Part shown: positions 43,950 through 53,286 of the stretch, piece after piece
How positions within the stretch are numbered: position 1 is the stretch's first letter
Layout of the letters: every line of letters begins with the position of its first letter
Assembly (NCBI RefSeq): GCF_009828745.1
Contig: NZ_WTSX01000014.1
Location: 1-61,977 of the forward strand
Length of the DNA: 61,977 bases
DNA from: Erysipelothrix anatis
GTDB lineage: Bacteria > Bacillota_I > Bacilli_A > Erysipelotrichales > Erysipelotrichaceae
Direction: 5' to 3'
Program-made: the position numbers and the translations under genes
Notes under the pieces: model-generated
What the model saw: the letters and a program-made list of their open reading frames with translations, nothing else
Told to the model about the DNA's origin: nothing
Database searches by the model: none

Positions 43950-44421
43950 ATGCAAAGATTTTGGTAGATACCGAAATTTAAGATATTTACACTTCGTTCA
44001 CATTGTCGATATTGTGAAAAAATACAAAATTATCACAGGATGGGGCAAAAAATAACAATCACACATTAAACTAACAATTCACTAATAAGGCGAAGATAAT
44101 TCAAACTTAGTGACTGTGAACGTAAGTGATAACGATAGAGCCGTTCTAAAGCCTTGAGATAACATGGATTTAATATAAGAGCATGATGGTAATTTGAAAA
44201 TTAACAATATAAAGATTGTTAGGATTATGTTTTGAACAAGAAGTTCAAAAGAAAAATTCGGTGCCGCATAATGAAAGATATAATTAATATATGTATGTAC
44301 TATGTCTTTTATAAAGATACATCAGTGAAGTACTATGCACAAAAAAACTATCTTCTACTCTATAGGGGGGTATCGAGGTAGTGTGTCGCAGTTTACCTGT
44401 TGACATCAAAAAGGAGGAAAT
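43950..44421 (+). promoter_or_regulatory. Long upstream region of the giant adhesin gene
   Basis: About 470 bp without a convincing gene, AT-rich. It holds an inverted repeat at 44230-44250 (TTTTGAAC-AAGAA-GTTCAAAA), a TATAAT at 44279-44284 with a poor -35, and two direct copies of GTACTATG (44297-44304 and 44330-44337) set 33 bp apart, three helical turns. A G-rich stretch lies near 44364. The region looks like a multi-input control region. The actual promoter is not certain. Confidence 0.45.
44230..44250. repeat. 21-bp inverted repeat in the adhesin upstream region
   Basis: TTTTGAAC (44230-44237) and GTTCAAAA (44243-44250) are perfect inverted arms around AAGAA. Could be a regulator site about 40 bp upstream of the proposed -10. 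Confidence 0.45.
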
Positions 44422-47400
44422 ATGTTTAAGTCAAAGAAAAGACTTGGACGCGTTTTTAGTGTCGTAGCATTAGCGTTTGTGCTCACACTGTCTAGCTTAA
44501 CAGTTAGTGCAGCAACCGAAACCAAACCTAAGACAAATGATGAACTCGTTCAAGCAATTATCAATGACAAAGATACAAAAGTGTCATTGACGAATACTTC
44601 AGAGGGGTATAAAGCTGAAGTAACAATGGATTTTCATATTAAAGATGCGGATTGGGTTACCATTCAGAGCCTAACAGATCCTTTGGAGCTGAAGTTTCCA
44701 GATTCAATGAAACTCTCACCCAAGCAAGATTTAAAATTCGCGAATACTGATAAAAACTTTAAAGATAATGTGTACCAGTCTTTAGAAGATACCCGCATTA
44801 AAACAGAAGACAATACGATAGCAATCGATTTTAAAGAACTAACGCAACGTCCACAAGACTTTAGACTTGTTTACGAACTTGATATTGTTGCAGATAGTGC
44901 ACTGATTGATGCCATCGATCTCAAGGTCTTTCCGGTAGTTGCACCACTTATCAAAGATACTGTAGCGTTTATTAATAAAGTAGAAGATGAGCGTGTGGCA
45001 GCACTTAAAACAGCAGAAGATACAGAATCAGAAGCTGCAACGAATAACACTTCAGAAGTTGGAAATTCAGATACAGATAAGCCAGAAACGGTAAAACCCG
45101 ATACTGAAACACCAAATGGTGATACTGAAACATCAGAAGAAACCAATGAAACTGTAAAAACACAGGTATCTGGAGATATCAACATTGAACTCGTTGGTAA
45201 TCCACAAGCACGTGTTAAACATGCAAATAAAGAGATTAATGATTCGTACCCTATCGCGATGACTAACTACTCAGAAACAGCCACTAACTATTCGATTGAT
45301 TTATTTACCGACGAGAACCCAACACACCTAGGCGTATCCTATGTCGTGAAACTCGATGATCAATCCCTTGCTCTTATCACTGAAGAGAATAAAGCGAATG
45401 CCCTAGATTTCCAATATAAGAAAAATGGCGTTCAAGTTCCGTTTAAATATGAATATGCTTTCCCAGAAGTAATCAAATTTTATGACCAAACAGGGGATAG
45501 CATCTTAGCAAGTTCGAAACTTTCCGATTACAGCACTTCTTCATTTAAACGTGTTGCTCCAGGAACCAATGAGGGTCCCTTTAAACTAGATGTTGAAGAA
45601 ATCAAGATTGATTCAAATGTTGAAGGCGCAGCCGTTCAATATAAGTTCCAAGACTTTATTTCAACACAAATTAGCAACTATATTAATGAAGAACTTCAAG
45701 CAGGGAAGTCATTGACTGAAATCAAAGCGGCTTTAAAACAAGGTGTCGTTGTAACAGATGATCAATATAAAGTTAACGATTACCAATACCAACAAAATAC
45801 CAAAGCAAGTTTTGAGAAGCTTAATGTGTATCCACTTGAAATCAAGAATATCTTAAATTCCCAAAAAGATATTAAGAAAGACCTACCAGTTACACCAGTT
45901 GGTGGTGTCGATAACACTCTTGAAGCCAAATCATTTGAACAAGTTCCTAACGGCTTTGAATTGATTTGGGAAGGTGTTGCTAATACTAACCGTAAATCAA
46001 CATTAAATACTTTAGACTTATCATTTGATGCACCAACCGTTGTAAAAACATCAGGTTTAGCGAATTGGAATATCAAAACAGTCGTCAACGTATCGTACTA
46101 TGATGTTCTTAATGATGGAACATTGGTTCCTAATACAACTTTAGCGCCAGAACGTATCGAAAAAATTAATGCTGCAACTGATAAAATTGAACCTATTTCA
46201 ATTGATACACATGGTCAAAATGTCGCAATCAAATATGATGTGACACAGACATTCATAAACAACGATCTCAACCTTGAAATCGAAGGAAATCAAGTGGGTC
46301 GTTTGAGTGCCGCTCTGAACAAAAATCAATTTAATAAATCGGTTGAGAATAAAAAAGAGTTCCCACGTTCCATTGTAATTAATGGCGTTAAAGGAGCTGA
46401 AGGTGCACCAACAAGCTTACATTGGGATGTTGTCTTCAATAACAACAAATTAATTCGTCAACCAAATGATGGATTCAATTTCTATCTTGATGCAAGTAAA
46501 GTTAAAGCATATCGTTTCAATGGATCGGGTGACAGTTATAGTGAAATTAATGTTGCCTACAACCAAATGAAAATTAAAACCACAATCTTTGTTGACGGTA
46601 AAGAAATAAGTAAAGATGGCCGTTTCACAGTCGAATGGAATGCTGATTTCACAGAAGCAAAAATTCGATTAAAACCTGGTCTTGCAGAACCACTCAATAA
46701 AGAAGTGAAATTCCAATTTAAATACGAAATTGATGTTGTTGAACCATATGTTGAAGGTAAAGCAATTCGTGATGAATTACTAACATCATCAAAACTTAAA
46801 TTTGAAGGAAATGCCAATGTTAAGTCGTTTACCAATGGTATTGAAATTGAACCAACAAAACCTACAGAAGAAGAATTAAAAGCACAACAAGCACTTAACT
46901 ACCTTGTACTATTAGACAAGCGTCCTGTGATGATTGACTACCGTACAAAGGAAGTAATTTGGGGTGTTGCGATTAATACCGTAACTGCAAATCGTATTGG
47001 TTTAGAAGGTTTTACCTATTCAGATACTTTCAAATCTCCAGGTATGTTCTTTGAACCAATGGATGAAAACAACCCAATCTTAATGTTTAAGATTGATCCA
47101 ACCAAACAACCTCAAACATCACATGGTGAATATTCCAAATTTATTTCAGAAGTTAAGAAAATAATGGATAATGCCGATATCTATTCTGATGAAATTGCAA
47201 ATGCAATTGTTGGGGCAGGTGGATTGCTAGGCCAGAAACTTGATGATGAAGCGGAAGATTCAAAAACTTATGGTGACATTGTCAGTTATGTAAATCCAAG
47301 TGAAATTGCATACCTCAAAGATGATGCATCGACATTAACCAATGAAAAATTCGCGTTGAGTCAACCGAAAGAATATCCAGGTTATGTCGATAAACTTAAA

Positions 47401-50400
47401 GGTAAAGTTGTGAATGGTGAACCTGGTGATCCATTTGTTTCGACACCTACAAAATCAGAACTCTTGAAGGGTGTTGATTTGCGCCTTGACTTTATCGATT
47501 CCAATAAAGCAATCGGTCCTGCCGGTGGCGAAGATGACAATGCTTACTATATTCTTTATAAAACTAAATTATCCAGTGATACGCCAATGGAAAGTGTTAA
47601 AAATGCAGGCGCATTAACATTTGCAACATGGGTCATTGGTGAAGGAAACACAATCAGTTGGACGGGTGGCGACATTGAAGCATCGAAAGATCTTGGTGAA
47701 GTTGCGAAGTATAACACCGTTCCTAAAAAAGAAGGAACCGTCAAAGTCATTAACGATGCGGCAACAAACCGTCAACGTCTTGCAGCAAACTGGAATATCA
47801 CATTTAACTATGATGTTGATACACGACGTGTTGCTGAAGTACCAATGGTTGTCGTTGATACCATCGATAAAAACCGTGACCTAGGTGGTTTCACGTTAGG
47901 AAATAAACACCTCGTTCCTCAAGAAATTGAAGCAATTACACTCGCAAAATTCGAAGTTGATAAGGATGGAAATCTAAAACCAACGAATGAAACAGTAGAG
48001 GTAACTAAAGCATCAGGCGAGCTTACTGTTGATGAAACTGCAGATAAAATTACATATACGATTAAGAAACATCTCGATCCTAAGTACGTATACCGTTTCG
48101 AAATTAACACACTCATTGAGAGTCATGAAGCTGTAATTCCAGTTGCAACAGAAGAAGTATCGAATACTGTGGCGACTGGAGAGTTCGAAAACACCGTAAC
48201 GTATACTTGTGGACACGAACCAAACCAAGTCGATTTACCAGAACCTGGTGTAGCAACAGCTAAAGCAAACTTAGGAAATCGCAATCGTGTTCAAAAAACA
48301 GGATCACTTGTCTCGGGTACATATCCGGGATCACGTCAACAAGTTCAATGGACATTGACCTTGAATGAAACGTATGAAAATATGTCAAATATCGTGATTA
48401 AGGATACTCTTGAAAGCAAACATACATTCAAATTTATTAAAGACCACAACGACTTGGAACAAAGTGGAACTGGAAATGCAGTCTTAGATCGCTTCTCAAT
48501 TCAAGAACTTGTCGGATCAAGCTGGAGAACAATTCCAAGTGACAAATATGTTCTAACGAATGCTGATGGAGATGCAAACAAACCATTGGATAACTGGACA
48601 ACGGGAGAAAGTGGATTCATTCTTCGTTTTACCGAAGCAATGTCTAACCCAATCCGTATTCAATATGCAACCTTTGGTCATGTTGTTGATAACAAAGAAA
48701 TTCCATTAAAAAACCACGCTGACTTGTCATATACAACAGATGCAGCACAAGCAATTGACCACAAAGTAACAGCCGCAGTTAACTTTAAAGTTAATGACGA
48801 AGCTGGTGGTTATGAAGATGAACGTTTTGATATTGGTCTGACAGTGCGCTATAACGATAACCAACCAGCTTTAACAACTGACTTGGATAAAGGAGAGCGT
48901 ATTACTGGAAACAATGTTGAGCAATCAATTATTGTACTTTACCGTTACCAGAATAAATTCGTCGAAAACAACCATGTTTACCGTATTGGTCAACCAGACG
49001 CAAATGGTTACCTAGAATTCAAGAATATTGAAAAAGGAAACTATATCGTTAAACAATTTAATGTAGCAGATGGTTATTCTGTACCGAACTCATTAGGTTA
49101 TGTTGAATCTGGACGAAATACTACAAAAGATAAATCTGTAGAAATCAATGCGAGCCAACTTGCATCTGGAAATCTTGTAACACTTGATGTTAAAGATCCA
49201 AGTAAACGCATGTTTGACTTCTTTAAAGCAGATCCTGTTGTAACAAAAGTTGATTACGCAATCTACAATACAACACCAGTCTTCGAAGTGAAAACCGATG
49301 GAAAACTCGTAACAGCTACAGGAGCAGATGCAACTGAAAAATTGAGCGATATTAATCTAGATATTACCAATGAAGCTAAACAAAAAGCAGCATTTAGAAG
49401 TAGTGATCAAGGGACCTTTAAAGTGGGAACAGTTAATCCCGAAGACGATCGAATCGACTTTGGTAAATTTGCAATTACACAACCAACTCAAACCCTAAAT
49501 GGTTACCTTCGAAATACAGAAACGGTTAACCATACACTGGCACGAAATCCAAATGGTACAGTTGATGCAACAACAATCAATGCAACGTTCAATAACTATA
49601 AGACAAGTGCAACGATGAAAGTTGTTCATCGTGGAACCGAAAATCTTATTGCAAATAGTGCTTACACACTTGAGCAGTACGACGGAACAGCATGGGTCCC
49701 TTATGAAGCAGCATCTACCGGAAAAGGTGATGCCAATGCATATACACTTACAAATGGAAAACTAACGGTTCACAATCTTGATGCCGGCCGTTACCGTTTC
49801 AATCAAACTGCAGTTGGTGATGGATATCTAATTAATCCAGAACCTTTAGAATTCTATGTATACGGTCCAACACAAGAAACAGCAACTGATGCATACGAAG
49901 GAAAACCTGAAGTCATGCAACTTACATTCGACAACATTAAAGCGTCTGTAAACTTCTCAAATGTCATTGGTACGGAGACAATCTCTGGATCCACATTTGA
50001 TATTAAAGATGAAAGCGACACGGTTGTTGATACCTTCACAATTACGGATAAAGATGCAGGTTACACACGCAATCTCGCTCCTGGAACGTATTCATTAGTC
50101 CAAACAGGAACAAGTGATAATCGTCCACTTAATGCTTCACCAATGACTTTCGAAATTGAAAGTGATGAAGGAATCTTTGAAGGTGAAACAGAAGCAAGTA
50201 CCCGTACCATTGTGTTCGAAAACCATCTTGGAAGTTTCGAGTTTGCGACACATACACCATCACTCGCAACATTTGATATTGAGAGCTATGCTCTAGATTA
50301 CAATGCAACAGCAGTTGCAACACCAAGCCAAGTTAATCTTGGATATGGCAATTACGAAGTGAAAGATGTCCAAATTAACAATGCATGGATTCACGTACCA

Positions 50401-52371
50401 ACCGATTACACATTTGTAGTTCCACAAAGCTATACGGATCCAGCTACCTTGAAACAAACAGTTCATGTTTATGGTACACAAGTAAATATGGATTATGTAA
50501 ACCGTGATGGGGATGTCTTAACTGATACAACACCGCTTACTGGTGGTACATTCTCCTTAACTGAAGAAACATCAAATACACTTGTTGCAAGCGTTGATGA
50601 AAGCAATCCAATCCGCAACATTGGACCTGGAACCTATGCTTTCGCACAAACAAATGCACCACAAGGTTATGGACTCAACACCGCAATTCTTGCGAACATC
50701 GTTGTACCACAAACCTTAAGTCAAAATGATGTTGTGATCGATACAGTTAACCACACAATTGAAAACTATAACTTAGAACCAATTACTTACTACAACTATC
50801 GTGGAAAAGTTGGGTTAACGAAAACCTCAGCAGAAACAAATACTCCGCTTGCAGGTGTTGTTTTCAATCTCTATCACGAAGGTGTAAAACTTGATGGTGA
50901 GTATGTTACAGATACTGATGGTAAAATTACGATTGACCGTCTAGCACCAGGTAACTACTACTTTGAAGAGATTAAAGGGGATGGCAATCACATTGCGAAC
51001 GCAAGTAAAACTCCATTTACGATTGCAGCTTCCAATGAAAATGCTTATGCACCACAAACAGTAGCAGTTTCTAACTACTACGCTGATGTCGTGTTTAAGA
51101 ATACAAACCCAGACCATGATGTTATCTATACGGATGGTACATTCACACTCTTATCAAATGAGAATGGTACATGGACACCCGTTAATGGTTTCATTGACTT
51201 TAAAGTTACACCGCAGACAGATACTTTCAAAATCTTTGGTGTCAAAGCAGGTTCATACAAACTCGTACAAACAAAAGCACCGACACATACTGTCCGCAAT
51301 ACATTTGAATACTTGTTTGATATTCCAGACTATACACCTGAAGAAATAGAGGGTCGCTTGACGTTAGAACTTGATGATTACATTAACTATCAAGCAACAT
51401 TAAAAGTTGATCTTATCGATCCAAACGGTGCGTTTACGAATAACGTTGATGCAACATTTAACGATGCGTCAGGCCGTAAAGATCCAATGCTCCAAGTAGG
51501 TTCAGTCCTCACACGCACTGGATTGGGATCAGGAAACTATAGCATCACAACAAATAAAGCCGATCAAGCAATTGTTGTTGATGAAACATTAGATGTTGTA
51601 GTTCCAGAATCTGCATTGAACGACGAAGGCTTAGCGCTTACTAAAACACTTCGCGTTACTTATGCTCGAAACACATTGAAACTCGTTGATGGTCGTACCT
51701 CAAATGCTTTAGGCTCAGGTATCTTCACAATTAACGATGTTGAATACAAAGTAAGCACAGCGGGTGTTATCAAACTTGATGCACTCACACCAGGAACATA
51801 CTCATATGTTCAAACACAAGCAGCTGATGGCTATGTATTAAATACACTTAACCAAGGTAGCTTTGAGGTTTTCGGTAAATTGAGTGACTTTGAACCACAA
51901 TTTGTAAACCGTGAAGGTTTCCCATATGTTGACCTTCAAACAACTACATTCAATAATTACCGCGTTAATGTCATTATTAATAAGGTTGATGATAAAGATC
52001 GCCCACTTCAAGGTGTTGAATTTACATTAACTCATGACGCAGACAACACTGTAGTAACTACAAACGCACAAGGTCAAGCAATAATTAATGACCGTGCTCC
52101 TGGAGCTTATGTATTGAAAGAAACAAAAGCACTTCCAGGCTATGAGGGAATTACGGATGCTCGTGAATTCATTATTGAATCTGAGTACGCTGGCGAACCT
52201 CAAGATATTATCTTTAAAGTAACAAATAAAGAAATTATTGATCCTGTTAAACCAGTTGCCCCACCCTTACCTTCAACAGGTATGGCTGCAAGTACACCAT
52301 GGTTTGCATTCGGAATCGTCGCACTTGGTGGCATCTTCATTGTCGCTTCGCGTCGTCGTAAGCATCAATAG
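44422..52371 (+). CDS. Giant LPxTG-anchored adhesin with CnaB/SpaA-like repeats
   Basis: The 2649-residue surface protein has a signal peptide (residues 1-31), an acidic Thr/Glu linker (about 187-252), and a long middle region of beta-rich adhesin-type modules to about 1460. At least nine CnaB (SpaA-like prealbumin) repeats run from about 1460 to 2600. Repeat cores read, for example, KGNYIVKQFNVADGYSVPNS, PGTYSLVQTGT, PGNYYFEEIKGDG, PGTYSYVQTQAADGYVLN and PGAYVLKETKALPGYEG. Between repeats lie Asn-ending strands (FNNYK, SNYYA, INYQA) of the kind that can form Lys-Asn isopeptide bonds. It ends with LPSTG (2616-2620), a membrane helix and RRRKHQ, so sortase would link it to peptidoglycan. AAGGAGG precedes the ATG. 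Collagen or fibronectin binding is plausible by family. Confidence 0.92.
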   Translation: MFKSKKRLGRVFSVVALAFVLTLSSLTVSAATETKPKTNDELVQAIINDKDTKVSLTNTSEGYKAEVTMDFHIKDADWVTIQSLTDPLELKFPDSMKLSPKQDLKFANTDKNFKDNVYQSLEDTRIKTEDNTIAIDFKELTQRPQDFRLVYELDIVADSALIDAIDLKVFPVVAPLIKDTVAFINKVEDERVAALKTAEDTESEAATNNTSEVGNSDTDKPETVKPDTETPNGDTETSEETNETVKTQVSGDINIELVGNPQARVKHANKEINDSYPIAMTNYSETATNYSIDLFTDENPTHLGVSYVVKLDDQSLALITEENKANALDFQYKKNGVQVPFKYEYAFPEVIKFYDQTGDSILASSKLSDYSTSSFKRVAPGTNEGPFKLDVEEIKIDSNVEGAAVQYKFQDFISTQISNYINEELQAGKSLTEIKAALKQGVVVTDDQYKVNDYQYQQNTKASFEKLNVYPLEIKNILNSQKDIKKDLPVTPVGGVDNTLEAKSFEQVPNGFELIWEGVANTNRKSTLNTLDLSFDAPTVVKTSGLANWNIKTVVNVSYYDVLNDGTLVPNTTLAPERIEKINAATDKIEPISIDTHGQNVAIKYDVTQTFINNDLNLEIEGNQVGRLSAALNKNQFNKSVENKKEFPRSIVINGVKGAEGAPTSLHWDVVFNNNKLIRQPNDGFNFYLDASKVKAYRFNGSGDSYSEINVAYNQMKIKTTIFVDGKEISKDGRFTVEWNADFTEAKIRLKPGLAEPLNKEVKFQFKYEIDVVEPYVEGKAIRDELLTSSKLKFEGNANVKSFTNGIEIEPTKPTEEELKAQQALNYLVLLDKRPVMIDYRTKEVIWGVAINTVTANRIGLEGFTYSDTFKSPGMFFEPMDENNPILMFKIDPTKQPQTSHGEYSKFISEVKKIMDNADIYSDEIANAIVGAGGLLGQKLDDEAEDSKTYGDIVSYVNPSEIAYLKDDASTLTNEKFALSQPKEYPGYVDKLKGKVVNGEPGDPFVSTPTKSELLKGVDLRLDFIDSNKAIGPAGGEDDNAYYILYKTKLSSDTPMESVKNAGALTFATWVIGEGNTISWTGGDIEASKDLGEVAKYNTVPKKEGTVKVINDAATNRQRLAANWNITFNYDVDTRRVAEVPMVVVDTIDKNRDLGGFTLGNKHLVPQEIEAITLAKFEVDKDGNLKPTNETVEVTKASGELTVDETADKITYTIKKHLDPKYVYRFEINTLIESHEAVIPVATEEVSNTVATGEFENTVTYTCGHEPNQVDLPEPGVATAKANLGNRNRVQKTGSLVSGTYPGSRQQVQWTLTLNETYENMSNIVIKDTLESKHTFKFIKDHNDLEQSGTGNAVLDRFSIQELVGSSWRTIPSDKYVLTNADGDANKPLDNWTTGESGFILRFTEAMSNPIRIQYATFGHVVDNKEIPLKNHADLSYTTDAAQAIDHKVTAAVNFKVNDEAGGYEDERFDIGLTVRYNDNQPALTTDLDKGERITGNNVEQSIIVLYRYQNKFVENNHVYRIGQPDANGYLEFKNIEKGNYIVKQFNVADGYSVPNSLGYVESGRNTTKDKSVEINASQLASGNLVTLDVKDPSKRMFDFFKADPVVTKVDYAIYNTTPVFEVKTDGKLVTATGADATEKLSDINLDITNEAKQKAAFRSSDQGTFKVGTVNPEDDRIDFGKFAITQPTQTLNGYLRNTETVNHTLARNPNGTVDATTINATFNNYKTSATMKVVHRGTENLIANSAYTLEQYDGTAWVPYEAASTGKGDANAYTLTNGKLTVHNLDAGRYRFNQTAVGDGYLINPEPLEFYVYGPTQETATDAYEGKPEVMQLTFDNIKASVNFSNVIGTETISGSTFDIKDESDTVVDTFTITDKDAGYTRNLAPGTYSLVQTGTSDNRPLNASPMTFEIESDEGIFEGETEASTRTIVFENHLGSFEFATHTPSLATFDIESYALDYNATAVATPSQVNLGYGNYEVKDVQINNAWIHVPTDYTFVVPQSYTDPATLKQTVHVYGTQVNMDYVNRDGDVLTDTTPLTGGTFSLTEETSNTLVASVDESNPIRNIGPGTYAFAQTNAPQGYGLNTAILANIVVPQTLSQNDVVIDTVNHTIENYNLEPITYYNYRGKVGLTKTSAETNTPLAGVVFNLYHEGVKLDGEYVTDTDGKITIDRLAPGNYYFEEIKGDGNHIANASKTPFTIAASNENAYAPQTVAVSNYYADVVFKNTNPDHDVIYTDGTFTLLSNENGTWTPVNGFIDFKVTPQTDTFKIFGVKAGSYKLVQTKAPTHTVRNTFEYLFDIPDYTPEEIEGRLTLELDDYINYQATLKVDLIDPNGAFTNNVDATFNDASGRKDPMLQVGSVLTRTGLGSGNYSITTNKADQAIVVDETLDVVVPESALNDEGLALTKTLRVTYARNTLKLVDGRTSNALGSGIFTINDVEYKVSTAGVIKLDALTPGTYSYVQTQAADGYVLNTLNQGSFEVFGKLSDFEPQFVNREGFPYVDLQTTTFNNYRVNVIINKVDDKDRPLQGVEFTLTHDADNTVVTTNAQGQAIINDRAPGAYVLKETKALPGYEGITDAREFIIESEYAGEPQDIIFKVTNKEIIDPVKPVAPPLPSTGMAASTPWFAFGIVALGGIFIVASRRRKHQ

Positions 52372-52376
52372 CATTT

Positions 52377-52402
52377 AAAGACTCCTTCTTAGGAGTCTTT
52401 TT
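52377..52402 (+). terminator. Terminator of the adhesin gene
   Basis: AAAGACTCC (52377-52385) pairs with GGAGTCTTT (52392-52400), with a T-run. Confidence 0.92.
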
Positions 52403-52416
52403 GTGTGTGAAGACAT

Positions 52417-52446
52417 AAAAAAAGCATCCGTTAAGATGCTTTTTTA
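52417..52446. terminator. Terminator of the HlyIII gene (bidirectional)
   Basis: AAAAAAGCATC (52418-52428) pairs with GATGCTTTTTT (52435-52445). A and T runs on either side let it work for the minus-strand gene and as a back-up for the adhesin. Confidence 0.88.
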
Positions 52447-52455
52447 GATGTGTGA

Positions 52456-53124
52456 TTAAATCATAAAGAATACGATTGCGATGAAATGTGATATTGAAGC
52501 TGCATTAATGAATAAATGCCAAATAAAGTGATAGTATTTTTTATCTTTTTGTAGATAGAAATATGTACCCACGGAATAAAAGACACCACCCAGAACAATT
52601 AAGCCAATAAACATAGCGCTTGTATTTTGGATGAGTTGCGGAATTAATAATACCGCTGCCCAGCCCATTACAAGATAAATTGCAACTGATAATTTAGGCA
52701 TTGAGCGTTTTGCAACAGTTTTCTGCAATATCCCAATTAAAACCATTAGCCATTGAATTACAACGACTGTAACGCCAAGCCAGCCATCAATGACGGTTAA
52801 TGCAATTGGTGTATAAGTCCCAGCAATAGCTACAAAAATAAAGCTGTGATCCAGTATTCTAAATATATATTTATGTTTAGTATCATTCGCCATTGAATGG
52901 TAAAGTGTCGAGCCCATAAACATTAAAAATAAAGAAATAATAAATATCGCATCGCCAATGACTAAGAGCCATCCACCTTGCTGAAATGCCCGTACTGATA
53001 CATATGGGAAAACCAAAAGCAGCAAGCCAGCCATCACACCATGTGATACAGCATTCGCAACTTCTTCACCAAATGTGAGTCGCTTATAATCTTTCATCGA
53101 ACGATCCATTGTTTTAGTTGTCAT
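52456..53124 (-). CDS. Hemolysin III family (PAQR-type) membrane protein
   Basis: The 222-residue product has seven membrane helices and the HlyIII/PAQR pattern: FGEEVANAVSHG at the N-terminus, FMGSTLYHSM, FRILDHSFIFVAIAGTYTP, and FIWHLFINAASISHFIAI near the end. The conserved Ser, Asp and His residues suggest a zinc-dependent hydrolase-like core. True haemolysis is not implied by the name. ACGGAGATGACACT precedes the ATG. A promoter TTGATA-17-TATGGT lies upstream on the minus strand. Confidence 0.9.
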   Translation of the reverse strand: MTTKTMDRSMKDYKRLTFGEEVANAVSHGVMAGLLLLVFPYVSVRAFQQGGWLLVIGDAIFIISLFLMFMGSTLYHSMANDTKHKYIFRILDHSFIFVAIAGTYTPIALTVIDGWLGVTVVVIQWLMVLIGILQKTVAKRSMPKLSVAIYLVMGWAAVLLIPQLIQNTSAMFIGLIVLGGVFYSVGTYFYLQKDKKYYHFIWHLFINAASISHFIAIVFFMI

Positions 53125-53232
53125 AGTGTCATCTCCGTTCTTTAAAAGTGTACCATAAATCCTAAATGTTTGTATATCAAAGTATGCAGAAAGATTATGA
53201 AGCCTGTATGAACATATTCTCCATTAAGAAAC

Positions 53233-53261
53233 TTGTATAATCAAGATACACTCTATATAAT
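53233..53261 (+). promoter_or_regulatory. Promoter of the glucosaminidase operon
   Basis: TTGTAT at 53233-53238 and TATAAT at 53256-53261 have 17-bp spacing, 25 bp before the start codon. Confidence 0.8.
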
Positions 53262-53286
53262 TAAAGTAATCGCTTAGGGGGTAATT

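Noticed and set aside
44340-44400. Box-like TTGACA at about 44400 as the adhesin promoter -35
   Set aside because: It lies only some 20 bp before the start codon with the SD directly after it, so no room exists for a -10 and leader.
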